Below, one piece after another: positions 8,605-16,879 of a stretch of DNA of 64,000 nt (position 1 is the stretch's first letter; each line of letters starts with the position of its first letter). The translations under genes and the position numbers were made by a program. Source of the DNA: Fidelibacterota bacterium. GTDB lineage: Bacteria > Fidelibacterota > UBA8477 > JABMPR01. The DNA is taken from contig JAERTG010000121.1 in NCBI GenBank assembly GCA_016845065.1, positions 79,264-143,263 on the forward strand, read 5' to 3'. The notes under the pieces are model-generated. The model made no database searches. It was not told the origin of the DNA and saw only the letters and a list, made by a program, of their open reading frames with translations.

Positions 8605-9735
8605 CTATGTTGTCTTCAATAAGAATCTACGAGCATAATAATATCCAGAAACGATGAGATTACTGGAAGAATAGGTTATTAAAATAAGTAGTGGATATTT
8701 TGCCAGTGCGGGTAATCCTGTTTTCATAAGCAGTGTACCAAAAAATCCGATGACGATAACATGGACAATATATACTCCATATGAATTCTGATTCAGCATA
8801 CGCCAGAATTTTCCAGAACGATTAAAATATCTCCAGAAAGTGCCCAAAATAGTGAACATCATCGCAACCAGCGAAAGATTGAAGCTAATCCACCAGAGAG
8901 AACGATAAAGTGGTGTGACACTGAATCCCTCCGGAAATATAAAAGGGTAGAGACGTAACAAAATGTGTGAGGTAACTGGTATCCAGGCGATACCATTCAG
9001 GACATTGTACAGAAGCTTCCTGGGGGAATTTTGTGTAAACAATTTTTCCTGAAAGCTTAAAGCTCCCAATAGAAAAACCATGAAATAGATGAGGAGTCTT
9101 TCGTTCTCAAAGTCTAACAACGCACTGTGTGACCAACTTCGGAAACCAAACCAGGAACCAATAATATAGCTATATATAAATCCAAAACTTACAGCAAGCA
9201 GAACCCCGCCTTTGATGGACAATGAGGGTAATCTGAATCTAGATTTCAAGAGAACAGCATAGATGACATTAAACAGAAACAACACGGGCAAAAACCACAA
9301 CCAGTTCTGAGTATTTTCACTCCCAATATGAAAGTAGGTAGTCCAGGTTTCCTGGGGTAATCCTCTTGAGTAGAGAAAGAAAAATTTGTACATCGGGATT
9401 AAAGTGACAACCGCAATCAACCAGGGTAACAGCAATCTTCTCAGCTTGTTTAGCAAAAAAAGCTTTATCGTCCGATTTTTGATTGATTCAGGCACTAAAT
9501 ACCCGGCTATAAAAAACATGAGGGGCATGACAATTATGTCAAACATGATACCAACTATTCCAACCCATGTGATAGTTGTGGGATCATCAACTATCCAGAA
9601 GCTACTCCACATACCTGCTGCTTCATATACACCACCAATGTGATAGAGCACCACTAAAAATATTGTGAAGGACCTTAGATTGTCCATCCAATAGAGTCTA
9701 TCTCTCTGATTCTGCTGATCTACGGAGATGCTCAT
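8605..9735 (-). CDS. Acyltransferase family 3 (OafA-like) membrane protein
   Basis: 376 residues with about ten transmembrane segments. The start, MDNLRSFTIFLVVLYHIGG (residues 16-34), carries the conserved Arg and His of acyltransferase family 3, which transfers acyl groups such as acetyl or succinyl to envelope sugars across the inner membrane; PLMFFIAGY at about 71-79 is also typical. Its ATG overlaps the stop of the small upstream membrane protein by four bases (ATGA), so the two are translated together. The acceptor is unknown; surface-glycan or lipid modification is the usual role. Confidence 0.85.
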   Translation of the reverse strand: MSISVDQQNQRDRLYWMDNLRSFTIFLVVLYHIGGVYEAAGMWSSFWIVDDPTTITWVGIVGIMFDIIVMPLMFFIAGYLVPESIKNRTIKLFLLNKLRRLLLPWLIAVVTLIPMYKFFFLYSRGLPQETWTTYFHIGSENTQNWLWFLPVLFLFNVIYAVLLKSRFRLPSLSIKGGVLLAVSFGFIYSYIIGSWFGFRSWSHSALLDFENERLLIYFMVFLLGALSFQEKLFTQNSPRKLLYNVLNGIAWIPVTSHILLRLYPFIFPEGFSVTPLYRSLWWISFNLSLVAMMFTILGTFWRYFNRSGKFWRMLNQNSYGVYIVHVIVIGFFGTLLMKTGLPALAKYPLLILITYSSSNLIVSGYYYARRFLLKTT

Positions 9736-9938
9736 TTTTGTTCGTCCTCCCCTATTTTCCCGCGATGATAATCTGCCCAGAAAAAGGTAGTTTTTGCCAT
9801 TTCCTCCACACCTGGTATACTCTCTTGAGGTTTTATCTTCTTCTTGTAGCTTAAAAGAATCGCAACTGCTACAATTAAAACTGCGAGAAGTCCCAGGAGG
9901 ATATATACGAGGGTTAGAGTTTCAATAAAAAGTGACAT
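9732..9938 (-). CDS. Small single-pass membrane protein, unrecognised
   Basis: 68 residues. A hydrophobic helix covers about residues 8-30, followed by a KKKIK stop-transfer cluster and a 35-residue charged tail. I do not recognise the family. The stop overlaps the start of the acyltransferase by four bases, and the selenoprotein gene ends 44 bases upstream. It is probably an accessory subunit of the acyltransferase or simply co-expressed with it. Confidence 0.6.
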   Translation of the reverse strand: MSLFIETLTLVYILLGLLAVLIVAVAILLSYKKKIKPQESIPGVEEMAKTTFFWADYHRGKIGEDEQK

Positions 9939-9982
9939 TTCTTCTCATATTGAAGCTTCTGAAGACTGCTTACCGAACAGTT

Positions 9983-10822
9983 TTAACTCGCCAATTGATC
10001 AAGAATTTTGGAACACCCTCCACATGCAATGTAATCGGCATGATCTTCCACATCTCTAAATTTTCTACCTACGATATCTGAACACTCGAATTCGTAATCA
10101 CTGACCTTTAAAAAACTCTCCATGGCCTCCAAAGTTGCTTGATTGTTAAAGTTAAGCATATCACCGGAGTCTGAACTACTCTGCAAACCTTTTAACCAGA
10201 TGGATGCACCCAACGCACCACAAGCGCCACCACTCAAACCAATTCCTCCTGCAAGACCAGCTGCCATAACCTGGTGTTCCTCTGAGAGACCCATTTTTTT
10301 AGCCAAAAGAGAAGCACAACTGACGGGTTGTGAGGGAACAGTTGGTAATTCTTTTGCTAGAACCTTATCGATTTCGGTGTAGGCTTCAGGTGCGAATTTT
10401 GCAGCCATTCGAAAACACCCGATTGTTCCGCCTTTTAGCAAAAAGAAAGTCACCATTTTCAATGTAGAAGAATTTTTATCGATATCAGTGATCTCGAGGC
10501 AATTGATGTGTTTGTTCTGTGCTCGAAAGGATTCAACTAATTGTTGAGATGCTAAGACTGCTTTGGTTTCTGCTTTCGATCCTGAACCATCTAGTCTGAA
10601 CGCCTCAGTCCCTGCAGCAAGAGCTGCTCCCCAAATCATGCCACATTGATATCCATGCTGCATGATGCCCCCAGCAAGAGAGGCTGTCGCCTTTTCTTCG
10701 GGAGTCTTACTGTTTTCAAAGCCCTGGTTGAGAACTCTCAACAAGGTTTCTGATCATGTACCAGCTTTAAGGAATGTCTTAACTGCTCCCATTCCTGTTA
10801 CATTACTATTTGGATTAGTCAT
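9983..10822 (-). CDS. Selenoprotein: duplicated C-GCAxxG-C-C family redox protein with in-frame UGA (Sec23)
   Basis: 279 residues if UGA is read as selenocysteine. The frame without it would need a TTG at 10744 with no good ribosome site. The extended frame starts at ATG 10822 (another ATG at 10825) behind AGGGGAGGG. The protein is two copies of the C-GCAxxG-C-C domain. Repeat 1 has U23, C60 (QCGMIWG), C108 and C136; repeat 2 has C169, C201 (ACGALG), C247 and C267/C270. Aligning the repeats on the shared LAGGI segment puts U23 opposite C169. A SECIS-like hairpin follows the UGA. The family is a putative redox protein of unknown substrate. It lies 20 bases after the class I methyltransferase gene and is probably co-transcribed. 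SelB-dependent recoding is inferred; no sel genes are in the window. Confidence 0.85.
10723..10746 (-). promoter_or_regulatory. Bacterial SECIS-like hairpin
   Basis: In the mRNA, 6 bp (GUUGAG/CUCAAC) close an AGUU apical loop, with a further CCU/AGG stem below one U-C mismatch. The loop begins 17 nt after the UGA and has G at its second position. This fits the general description of bacterial SECIS elements: an upper stem, a small loop with an early G, and a loop a few tens of bases or less from the UGA. The pairing was derived by hand. Confidence 0.75.
10754..10756 (-). other. In-frame UGA, proposed selenocysteine codon
   Basis: TGA on the minus strand, the 23rd codon from ATG 10822, in the context GGT ACA TGA TCA. 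It occupies the first cysteine position of the C-GCAxxG-C-C domain, where the typical sequence is Gly-x-Cys-Ser/Ala. Confidence 0.85.
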
Positions 10823-10845
10823 CATCCCTCCCCTAGAATCTCAGC

Positions 10846-11520
10846 TTATTTTTTATACGCCAGCACGATATCCACTGGCAATCCGAACATGGACATTTCA
10901 TTCACACTTCTGATATTAAATCCACCCTCGCTGATTGACTGCTCAACATAAATGGGTCGACAATCTACATATTTAGTGAAGTTTTTCTGTGTCCATTCAT
11001 ATAGTCTGACCATATAACTATTTCTGGACTTTTTTGCCATAGACACAATGCACAGTTTCCCACCAGGTTTTAAAACTCGATGACATTCTGTAAGTACGAC
11101 TGGTATTTCAGGTGTGTCGAATAGCTCTAAAGTAAAACTTGAAAACAATGCATCGAATGAATTGTCGGAATAGGACATTTCAGTTGCATCTCCCAGGGTT
11201 AGGTCGACCAAATCTTCGAGTCCTGCCTTTAGCAATCTGGATCGAGCCACATCCAACATTCCGGGAGATAGATCCACACCGAAAACTCTACCATTTCTCC
11301 CTACAGCCTCCCCCAAAGCAACGAGGCACTGTCCTGTACCACACCCAACTTCAAGAACCCATTCCTCCACTTGGCAATCGAGGGTCTGTAAACCCATCTC
11401 TTTATACTTCTTTTCGGAGAAACCTGCCAGCCAATCATAGGAACCACTCATTTTGTCATAACTGGATCTGGCCTCATCCCGCGACCTTAATACTCGATTT
11501 ATAGGAGATGGGTTACTCAT
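10846..11520 (-). CDS. Class I SAM-dependent methyltransferase (UbiE-like)
   Basis: 224 residues. SAM-binding motif I is EVGCGTGQ at residues 57-64, followed by the acidic strand end GVDLSPGM, then GDATEMSYSDNSFDALFSSFTLE and the HRVLKPGGKL motif of UbiE/MenG-like enzymes. It lacks clear features that would fix a quinone or arsenite substrate, so only the superfamily is assigned. It sits between rnd (16 bases away) and the selenoprotein gene (20 bases away), so the three are likely one transcript. A substrate linked to redox or metalloid chemistry is conceivable from the neighbour but not shown. Confidence 0.85.
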   Translation of the reverse strand: MSNPSPINRVLRSRDEARSSYDKMSGSYDWLAGFSEKKYKEMGLQTLDCQVEEWVLEVGCGTGQCLVALGEAVGRNGRVFGVDLSPGMLDVARSRLLKAGLEDLVDLTLGDATEMSYSDNSFDALFSSFTLELFDTPEIPVVLTECHRVLKPGGKLCIVSMAKKSRNSYMVRLYEWTQKNFTKYVDCRPIYVEQSISEGGFNIRSVNEMSMFGLPVDIVLAYKK

Positions 11521-11536
11521 TATGACTTCTCAGCAG

Positions 11537-12673
11537 TTATGTCCTCTTGACTATCCCAATTTTTCCATGTGATAGGGTCAGAGAAATATCCCCCTCTAAT
11601 AGTTCCTCTGCCAGCTTCCCGAATAGATCATATCGCCAACCTCCAGATAGCCTTGTTTCCAAACCCAGAGTTATCTGTTCCAGGTCGGATTTTGAGGCCA
11701 CAAGTTTAGGCGCAACATTATTTTTTTCACAGACATGAGTCAGAAGTGCCCTCAATAAAACAATAGCATTACCATTGATTTCCTCATCCTTGGAGGAATC
11801 CTTGACTTGCGGACATTCAGAGAGGGGTAACTGTTTGGCTTTGTGGATACTGTTGAGAATTTCTTGTCCGGTCCTACCCTGGGCATTGCCTCCAATCCCT
11901 CGCACACGTTTCAAATCATTTATATGTTCAGGGGGATTCGAAACCAGATCACGTAAAGCGAGATCCTTTATGACCCAACCCCGTGGAATATTTTGAATTT
12001 TCGCACGGTCTTCGCGCCAGGTCACCAACCCATGGAGCATGGCCATACGACGGGGTGTCATATTCCTTAGTTTGAGCTTCTTGGCCTGGCTTTCTGGATT
12101 GAACTCAAAGCGTTTGGTGCCAGAAAGTGCTTTCATTTCTTCTGCAACCCAGCTGACACGGTCTCGTTTATCGATTTCACTTGTAAGTCGTTCGTAAACC
12201 TTACAAAGATGGGTTACATCTGCAATGGCGTATTCAAGATGGCGTTCTAGCAGCGGGCGTTTTGACCAATCCACTATCTGTGAACTTTTGTCGATCCTAT
12301 TTCTTGTAAAAGTTTTTACTAACTGGGCATATGATACTTGATCTCCAAACCCACAAACCATAGCTGCAATCTGGGTGTCGAAAACTGGAGAAAGAGAAAG
12401 TTTGTAATCATTCCACAATATGACGAGATCCTGCTCCGCAGAATGAAAAACTTTAACCATTTTTGGGTCCATAAGAAACTGGATGAGTGGTTCGAGATCA
12501 ATATCTGCTAGTGTATCAATAACTGCGACATCCTCTCCGTGAGCTAATTGAATGAGACAGAGTTGTGGGAAATAGGTTTTTTCAGAAAGAAATTCTGTAT
12601 CCAGAGCTACATATGGTGGTGTCCCCATGGTATGAAGAAAACTGGCAAGATCCTGGGTGTTCTTTATTAGCAA
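11537..12673 (-). CDS. rnd: Ribonuclease D
   Basis: 378 residues from the preferred start. The DEDDy exonuclease motifs are present: DTE (D25, E27), HSAEQD (D82) and YAIAD (Y148, D152). An HRDC domain follows (around PRRMAMLHGLVTWRED and beyond), with a second helical region at the C-terminus, as in other RNase D proteins. It trims 3' ends of tRNA precursors. I chose TTG 12673 because AGGAGG lies 9 bases upstream and because the protein then begins like the E. coli enzyme. An ATG at 12700 would place that site inside the gene. Confidence 0.92.
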   Translation of the reverse strand: MLIKNTQDLASFLHTMGTPPYVALDTEFLSEKTYFPQLCLIQLAHGEDVAVIDTLADIDLEPLIQFLMDPKMVKVFHSAEQDLVILWNDYKLSLSPVFDTQIAAMVCGFGDQVSYAQLVKTFTRNRIDKSSQIVDWSKRPLLERHLEYAIADVTHLCKVYERLTSEIDKRDRVSWVAEEMKALSGTKRFEFNPESQAKKLKLRNMTPRRMAMLHGLVTWREDRAKIQNIPRGWVIKDLALRDLVSNPPEHINDLKRVRGIGGNAQGRTGQEILNSIHKAKQLPLSECPQVKDSSKDEEINGNAIVLLRALLTHVCEKNNVAPKLVASKSDLEQITLGLETRLSGGWRYDLFGKLAEELLEGDISLTLSHGKIGIVKRT

Positions 12674-12868
12674 GTACGTCTGCCTCCTGATAGATATCAT
12701 TTAATGTAGCTTGAAGCTCATGAATATCCGAGGATGGTCTTATGGTCAATCAAGTTTTATGTGATTTTGATCAAAATATTGAATCACGAGGTGAAGCGCT
12801 ATTTTGATCGCACCATTCATTAAAAACAATACCTTCAGCAATCTTAGGGGGATTGGATGAAATATTCT

Positions 12869-12896
12869 TTGACACAGGGACATGTCCGTCTATATT
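12869..12896 (+). promoter_or_regulatory. Sigma-70-type promoter of rpmB
   Basis: Consensus -35 TTGACA (12869-12874), a 16-base spacer and -10 TATATT (12891-12896). Transcription would start near 12903, about 20 bases before the rpmB ATG. This is the clearest promoter in the window. Confidence 0.8.
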
Positions 12897-12923
12897 TGCG
12901 CGCTTTAGAATGGGAGTATGAAA

Positions 12924-13115
12924 ATGGCAAAACGATGTGATATATGCGGAAAAGGTCCGGTTACGGGCAACAATGTGAGTCACTCACACAAAAAATCTCG
13001 TCGCAGATGGTTACCTAATCTGCAGCGTGTACGTGTTTCTATTGGTGGACAAAACACACATAAAAAAGTTTGCACGAGCTGCATTAAGTCAGGAAAAATT
13101 GTTAAAGCTGCCTGA
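12924..13115 (+). CDS. rpmB: 50S ribosomal protein L28
   Basis: 63 residues. The protein starts MAKRCDICGKGP and has a second Cys pair (CTSCIKSGK) near the end, so it is the zinc-binding C4 form of L28. GGGAG lies 7 bases before ATG 12924; the ATG at 12918 would be only one base from it. The gene is monocistronic: a strong promoter lies just upstream and a terminator just downstream. Confidence 0.96.
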   Translation: MAKRCDICGKGPVTGNNVSHSHKKSRRRWLPNLQRVRVSIGGQNTHKKVCTSCIKSGKIVKAA

Positions 13116-13141
13116 TTTTTTCCAATATCTAGAAAAAATTT

Positions 13142-13170
13142 AAAAAGCTCCGGAAATCGGAGCTTTTTTT
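13142..13170 (+). terminator. Rho-independent terminator of rpmB
   Basis: An 11-bp perfect stem AAAAAGCTCCG / CGGAGCTTTTT with a 5-nt loop, followed by more T residues, about 27 bases after the rpmB stop. Confidence 0.95.
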
Positions 13171-13238
13171 GTACCAATACATCCCACGAAAGATAGATTT
13201 TTACATGTCAAGAATTCCTCAAAAACAAGTGATACGAT

Positions 13239-14201
13239 ATGACTGAATCTGAAGCAGCTACATCTCAGCCTCAAATTCAAATTGAGAGCAATCAGGGAAA
13301 TCCAGCGCTGGCATGTTATGGTATTTCTAAGCGTTTTAAAACTATCCAGGCGCTGGATAATGTGAGTTTAAGTGTACCGAGAGGATCCATATTCGGGTTT
13401 CTTGGACCCAATGGTGCCGGGAAATCTACACTTATTAGAGTGGTTGCCGGTCTCATCGCTGCGGACGAGGGTAACTTTGATGTTCTTGGTACTTCAAGCC
13501 TCTCAGGACATAGGGTTCGAAGGGATATGAGTGCTTTAGTTGACCGAGCAGATTTCTATAAGAACCTCAGCGCTTATCAGAACATGAAAATCCTGGGTAG
13601 AATCACTGGACATGATAGTGATGAGCACATCAACAGGCTGCTGGATTTGCTAGGTTTATATGAACGTCGTACGGATAAGGTGAAAACATTTTCTCAAGGA
13701 ATGAAACAACGCCTTGGACTGGCTCAATCACTTCTTCCGGATCCAAAACTCCTGGTTTTAGATGAACCTACTACTGGACTTGACCCACAGGGGATGCACG
13801 AGATTCGAGATTTCATTCTAAAAATCGCTACTGAACAAAATGTAACGATTTTTCTTTCGTCACACCTTCTCCACGAAGTTGAACTCATATGCTCTGATAT
13901 TGCACTCATTTTTAATGGAAAACTTGCTGCCCAGGGATCGATGCAGAACATATTTCGTGAAATTGATAATGTGACCATTGAGCTAGAAGTTGAGGATTCA
14001 AAGGCTACGTTGACTTTTCTGGAGAAGACAGATCTGGTTTCTCAAATTATCCCCCTGGCAAATGCCATCAGTATCGAGATTCATTATAACCAGATTCCTG
14101 AGCTCATTCGACGAATGACTGCTGAAAAGATCAATATCTTTTCTGTCTCTCAGAGGAATCGTCTAGAAAATTACTTTCTCTCACTTATGGAGGGAAAATG
14201 A
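13239..14201 (+). CDS. ABC transporter ATP-binding protein
   Basis: 320 residues. Walker A is GPNGAGKST at 56-64, the signature is the variant FSQGMKQR, and Walker B is LLVLDEP followed by TTGLDPQG, as in CcmA/DRI-type ATPases of ABC-2 exporters. The last ~90 residues form a short regulatory domain. The first ~25 residues are a polar extension. The permease start overlaps its stop by four bases, so the two make one transporter. The substrate is not evident. The LolA-like third gene hints at a link with lipid or lipoprotein export. Confidence 0.92.
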   Translation: MTESEAATSQPQIQIESNQGNPALACYGISKRFKTIQALDNVSLSVPRGSIFGFLGPNGAGKSTLIRVVAGLIAADEGNFDVLGTSSLSGHRVRRDMSALVDRADFYKNLSAYQNMKILGRITGHDSDEHINRLLDLLGLYERRTDKVKTFSQGMKQRLGLAQSLLPDPKLLVLDEPTTGLDPQGMHEIRDFILKIATEQNVTIFLSSHLLHEVELICSDIALIFNGKLAAQGSMQNIFREIDNVTIELEVEDSKATLTFLEKTDLVSQIIPLANAISIEIHYNQIPELIRRMTAEKINIFSVSQRNRLENYFLSLMEGK

Positions 14202-15040
14202 TACTTTTTAAACTCACTCAGAATGAGCTGTACAAAATCTTCTCACTCATACGGTCGTATATAGGCTTCATCTTATTCACTGGTATTGTGCCCCTCATCC
14301 TCTGGGGTTATGGCATGGGGACCTCTCATATTGAAGGACAAATCGAAAGTTCCGTTTCAGATATGTTCTTTATAGAGGGTTCACCAACCAATGGTTTTAC
14401 GGCAGCATATTTCATTATGAATTTTTTCTGGATCCATATCCCGTTTTTACTGGCTCTGGTAGGTGGTGATATCTTTGCTGGAGAACATGCAAATGGGACA
14501 TTTCGAGTTTACGCAACCAGACCAATTTCCCGATTGAGTATTTTTACTTCGAAGGTATTTGCTACGTTTATATATACTTTCATCTTTGTCTTTTACTTTG
14601 GTCTTCTAACGCTTGGATTGGGTCTGATCTGGCATGGTGGTGGAGATATGTTGGTTTTTCACAATGGTGTCTTGATACTGGAATCCAGCGATGCGCTGGC
14701 TAGATTTTTTATCGCCTACTTCTTTTCATTTATGAATATGGTCCTGGTAAGTTCCATCGCTATTTTCTTCTCAACCATGGTGAGAAACGCTGTCGGTCCT
14801 GTTATTGGTACCATGGCTCTGTTTATATTCATTCTTATGGTGTCTTCTCTCCCACTTGAAGTGTTTGAAGGTATTCAACCTTATTTATTCACCACCTATT
14901 TTTCTAATTGGGAGCAGGCATTTTATGATCCCATTCCATGGGATGATTTGTTCCGTGGGCTGGGTCTTGTTTTATCCAATGTGATAATGTTTCTTGGAAT
15001 CGCACTCATCATATTTCGTAGAAAGGACATCCTTTCATGA
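14198..15040 (+). CDS. ABC-2 type transporter permease
   Basis: 280 residues with six predicted transmembrane segments. The segment GGDIFAGEHANGTFRVYATRPISR (about residues 89-112) is the cytosolic coupling motif of ABC-2 permeases, where an acidic residue and a Gly-Thr pair precede an Arg-Pro-Ile/Val-Ser. It overlaps the ATPase gene by ATGA and the next gene by ATGA, giving a tightly coupled three-gene operon. Confidence 0.88.
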   Translation: MILFKLTQNELYKIFSLIRSYIGFILFTGIVPLILWGYGMGTSHIEGQIESSVSDMFFIEGSPTNGFTAAYFIMNFFWIHIPFLLALVGGDIFAGEHANGTFRVYATRPISRLSIFTSKVFATFIYTFIFVFYFGLLTLGLGLIWHGGGDMLVFHNGVLILESSDALARFFIAYFFSFMNMVLVSSIAIFFSTMVRNAVGPVIGTMALFIFILMVSSLPLEVFEGIQPYLFTTYFSNWEQAFYDPIPWDDLFRGLGLVLSNVIMFLGIALIIFRRKDILS

Positions 15041-15762
15041 GTCAGACATATAAAAGAATTCTTACAATAACTATGATATGCATCTCCATGAGCAGCATTG
15101 GGCAGGAATACCCTAGCCAGCAAGAGTTGAATAATCTCATGCTGGGCAACTGGGAACGCATTGAAGATTATGAAGTAGATATCAATTTAGCGCTGGACAT
15201 TCCTGGATTTCGAATGCCATCACGCAAGATTCACTACATGTATAAATTTCCTGATAAAAGCAAGGTCGAGGTGAAGGGATTCGCCATTGTGCCAAAACAG
15301 GGCATTCAACCTTTCTTTACGTTTCTAAGGGATTCGGTTTCCCTCAAGATCTTAAATGACTCTCTGATAAATGGGGAGTCATTTTTTGAAGTTTCTCTTG
15401 AGGACACGTTTATGAACGAGCTCGGAACCATAAACTTTCTTGTGGAGCAAGAGACCGGGAATATCACAGATGCATGGGTGGTTCACGATGAGCAGGAATT
15501 CTTCCGACTTTCATCAGAGTATGAGCAGGTAGATGGTATCTACTTGCCGGCATCAACCTCAATTAAGATGACCTTTCCTCCTGACTTTAAAAACCTTCAA
15601 CGACTTGGTAAGAAACCAACAGACATGCGGGAATTCGATGCTAGCATGACAGACGAATGGTTGGATGGATCTATTACAATTAAATTTAGTAATTATAAGG
15701 TCAATCGAGGAATTCCAGACTATAAGTTTGAGGATGAAACAGAAGACGCTATCCAGGACTAA
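15037..15762 (+). CDS. LolA/LolB-like secreted protein, tentative
   Basis: 241 residues. A signal peptide covers about residues 1-22 (cleavage after SSIGQ or nearby). The mature part alternates beta strands, with an early WERIEDYEVDINLALDIP segment and a YKFPDKSKVEVKGF strand, which resembles the outer-membrane-lipoprotein-sorting (LolA-like) beta-barrel fold. The C-terminus is acidic. It follows the permease with a four-base overlap, which suggests a periplasmic partner of the transporter. The fold call is by eye and could be wrong; function is not assigned. Confidence 0.6.
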   Translation: MSQTYKRILTITMICISMSSIGQEYPSQQELNNLMLGNWERIEDYEVDINLALDIPGFRMPSRKIHYMYKFPDKSKVEVKGFAIVPKQGIQPFFTFLRDSVSLKILNDSLINGESFFEVSLEDTFMNELGTINFLVEQETGNITDAWVVHDEQEFFRLSSEYEQVDGIYLPASTSIKMTFPPDFKNLQRLGKKPTDMREFDASMTDEWLDGSITIKFSNYKVNRGIPDYKFEDETEDAIQD

Positions 15763-15881
15763 CACGCTTCCGTAATTGCCATTAAGTTGTACAAATTTTT
15801 AACCCTGAGTTTCTGGATTTGGGTTGAGTTTCATATCACAGCAAATACATTACTTCGCTTTTAATCTTGGAGGAGAAAATA

Positions 15882-16820
15882 TTGCGAAAAGCAGTTGTAG
15901 CCTTGGGTGGAAATGCCATTTCCCCACCTGGAGAAGTCGATTCAATCCGGAACCAGTTTAAGCATACGCGAGCCAGTCTGGGATCTATCGTAGATTTGTT
16001 GAAACAGGACATCATTCCTGTCATTACCCATGGCAACGGACCACAGGTGGGTAACGCAGCTTTACGTACAGAAGAGCTAGCGGAATCTATACCCTATTTA
16101 CCTCTGGGAATAAACGTCGCAGATACTGAAGGTGGCATGGGTTACATGATCGAGCAATCCTTGATTAACCGTCTGAGAGCTGACGGGATTCAACGTCAGG
16201 TCGTAACTCTCATTTCCCAAGTTTTAGTAGATGAACATGACCCTTCTATAGAGAATCCTACAAAATATATCGGGACTGAACTTCCAGAGGAAGAGGCTCA
16301 TAAAAAAGCTGCCCAATTCGGATGGAGTATCAAGGATCTGGGGAACGGTAAATGGAGACGGGTTGTACCCTCACCTGAACCGATTGACATTATTAATTCC
16401 AAGGTCATCAACGAGCTCATCGAGGCGGGTCATATCGTGATTGCTGTGGGTGGTGGAGGCGTCCCCGCTTTTAGAGATATTGATCATAACCTAGAAGGAC
16501 TTGATGCTGTTATCGACAAGGATAAGGCATCTGCATTGCTGGGTACTCAGATCGGTGCTGAGCTGCTGTACATTTTCACTAATGTGGAACGAGTCTCCTT
16601 GAATTTTGGAAAAAGCGATGAGGAATTGCTAGGAAAACTCACTCTTGCTGAGGCAAAACAATACCTGGCTGATGGTCATTTCCCTCCAGGGAATATGGGA
16701 CCTAAAATTGAAGCCAGTATTAGCTTTCTCGAAGGTGGTGGAAAGCAGGTCATTATCACCAGCATAGAGGGTATTCAAAAGAATTCATCCGGACAAAATG
16801 GCACTATTATAACACTTTGA
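15882..16820 (+). CDS. arcC: Carbamate kinase
   Basis: 312 residues. It starts MRKAVVALGGNAI, the amino-acid-kinase opening. HGNGPQVGN follows at about residues 46-54, then a GGGGVPAF nucleotide loop, a DKDKASALL motif and a FPPGNMGPKIEA phosphate-site segment, all diagnostic of carbamate kinase. It converts carbamoyl phosphate and ADP to ATP, carbamate and ammonia, or runs in reverse. No arcA or arcB lies nearby, so its carbamoyl-phosphate source is elsewhere. TTG 15882 is chosen because GGAGGAG sits six bases upstream; the TTG at 15867 would overlap that site. Confidence 0.93.
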   Translation: MRKAVVALGGNAISPPGEVDSIRNQFKHTRASLGSIVDLLKQDIIPVITHGNGPQVGNAALRTEELAESIPYLPLGINVADTEGGMGYMIEQSLINRLRADGIQRQVVTLISQVLVDEHDPSIENPTKYIGTELPEEEAHKKAAQFGWSIKDLGNGKWRRVVPSPEPIDIINSKVINELIEAGHIVIAVGGGGVPAFRDIDHNLEGLDAVIDKDKASALLGTQIGAELLYIFTNVERVSLNFGKSDEELLGKLTLAEAKQYLADGHFPPGNMGPKIEASISFLEGGGKQVIITSIEGIQKNSSGQNGTIITL

Positions 16821-16879
16821 TATATGCATTTAATATCTCATTCATGTTTGAGATAACTGACAAAAAAAGGAAGTAATAC

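Noticed and set aside
10744..10822. The TGA upstream of the cysteine-rich protein as an ordinary stop or an assembly frameshift
   Set aside because: The upstream codons stay in the same frame to a well-placed ATG, so no shift is needed; the UGA aligns with a Cys of repeat 2 and is followed by a SECIS-like hairpin.
12674..12923. Possible small gene or tRNA between rnd and rpmB
   Set aside because: No cloverleaf can be drawn and no reading frame has a ribosome site. The region contains the two divergent promoters.
16834..16855. Inverted repeat TATCTCA/TGAGATA as a terminator of arcC
   Set aside because: The stem is AT-rich with an 8-nt loop and is followed by A residues on the plus strand, not a U tract.
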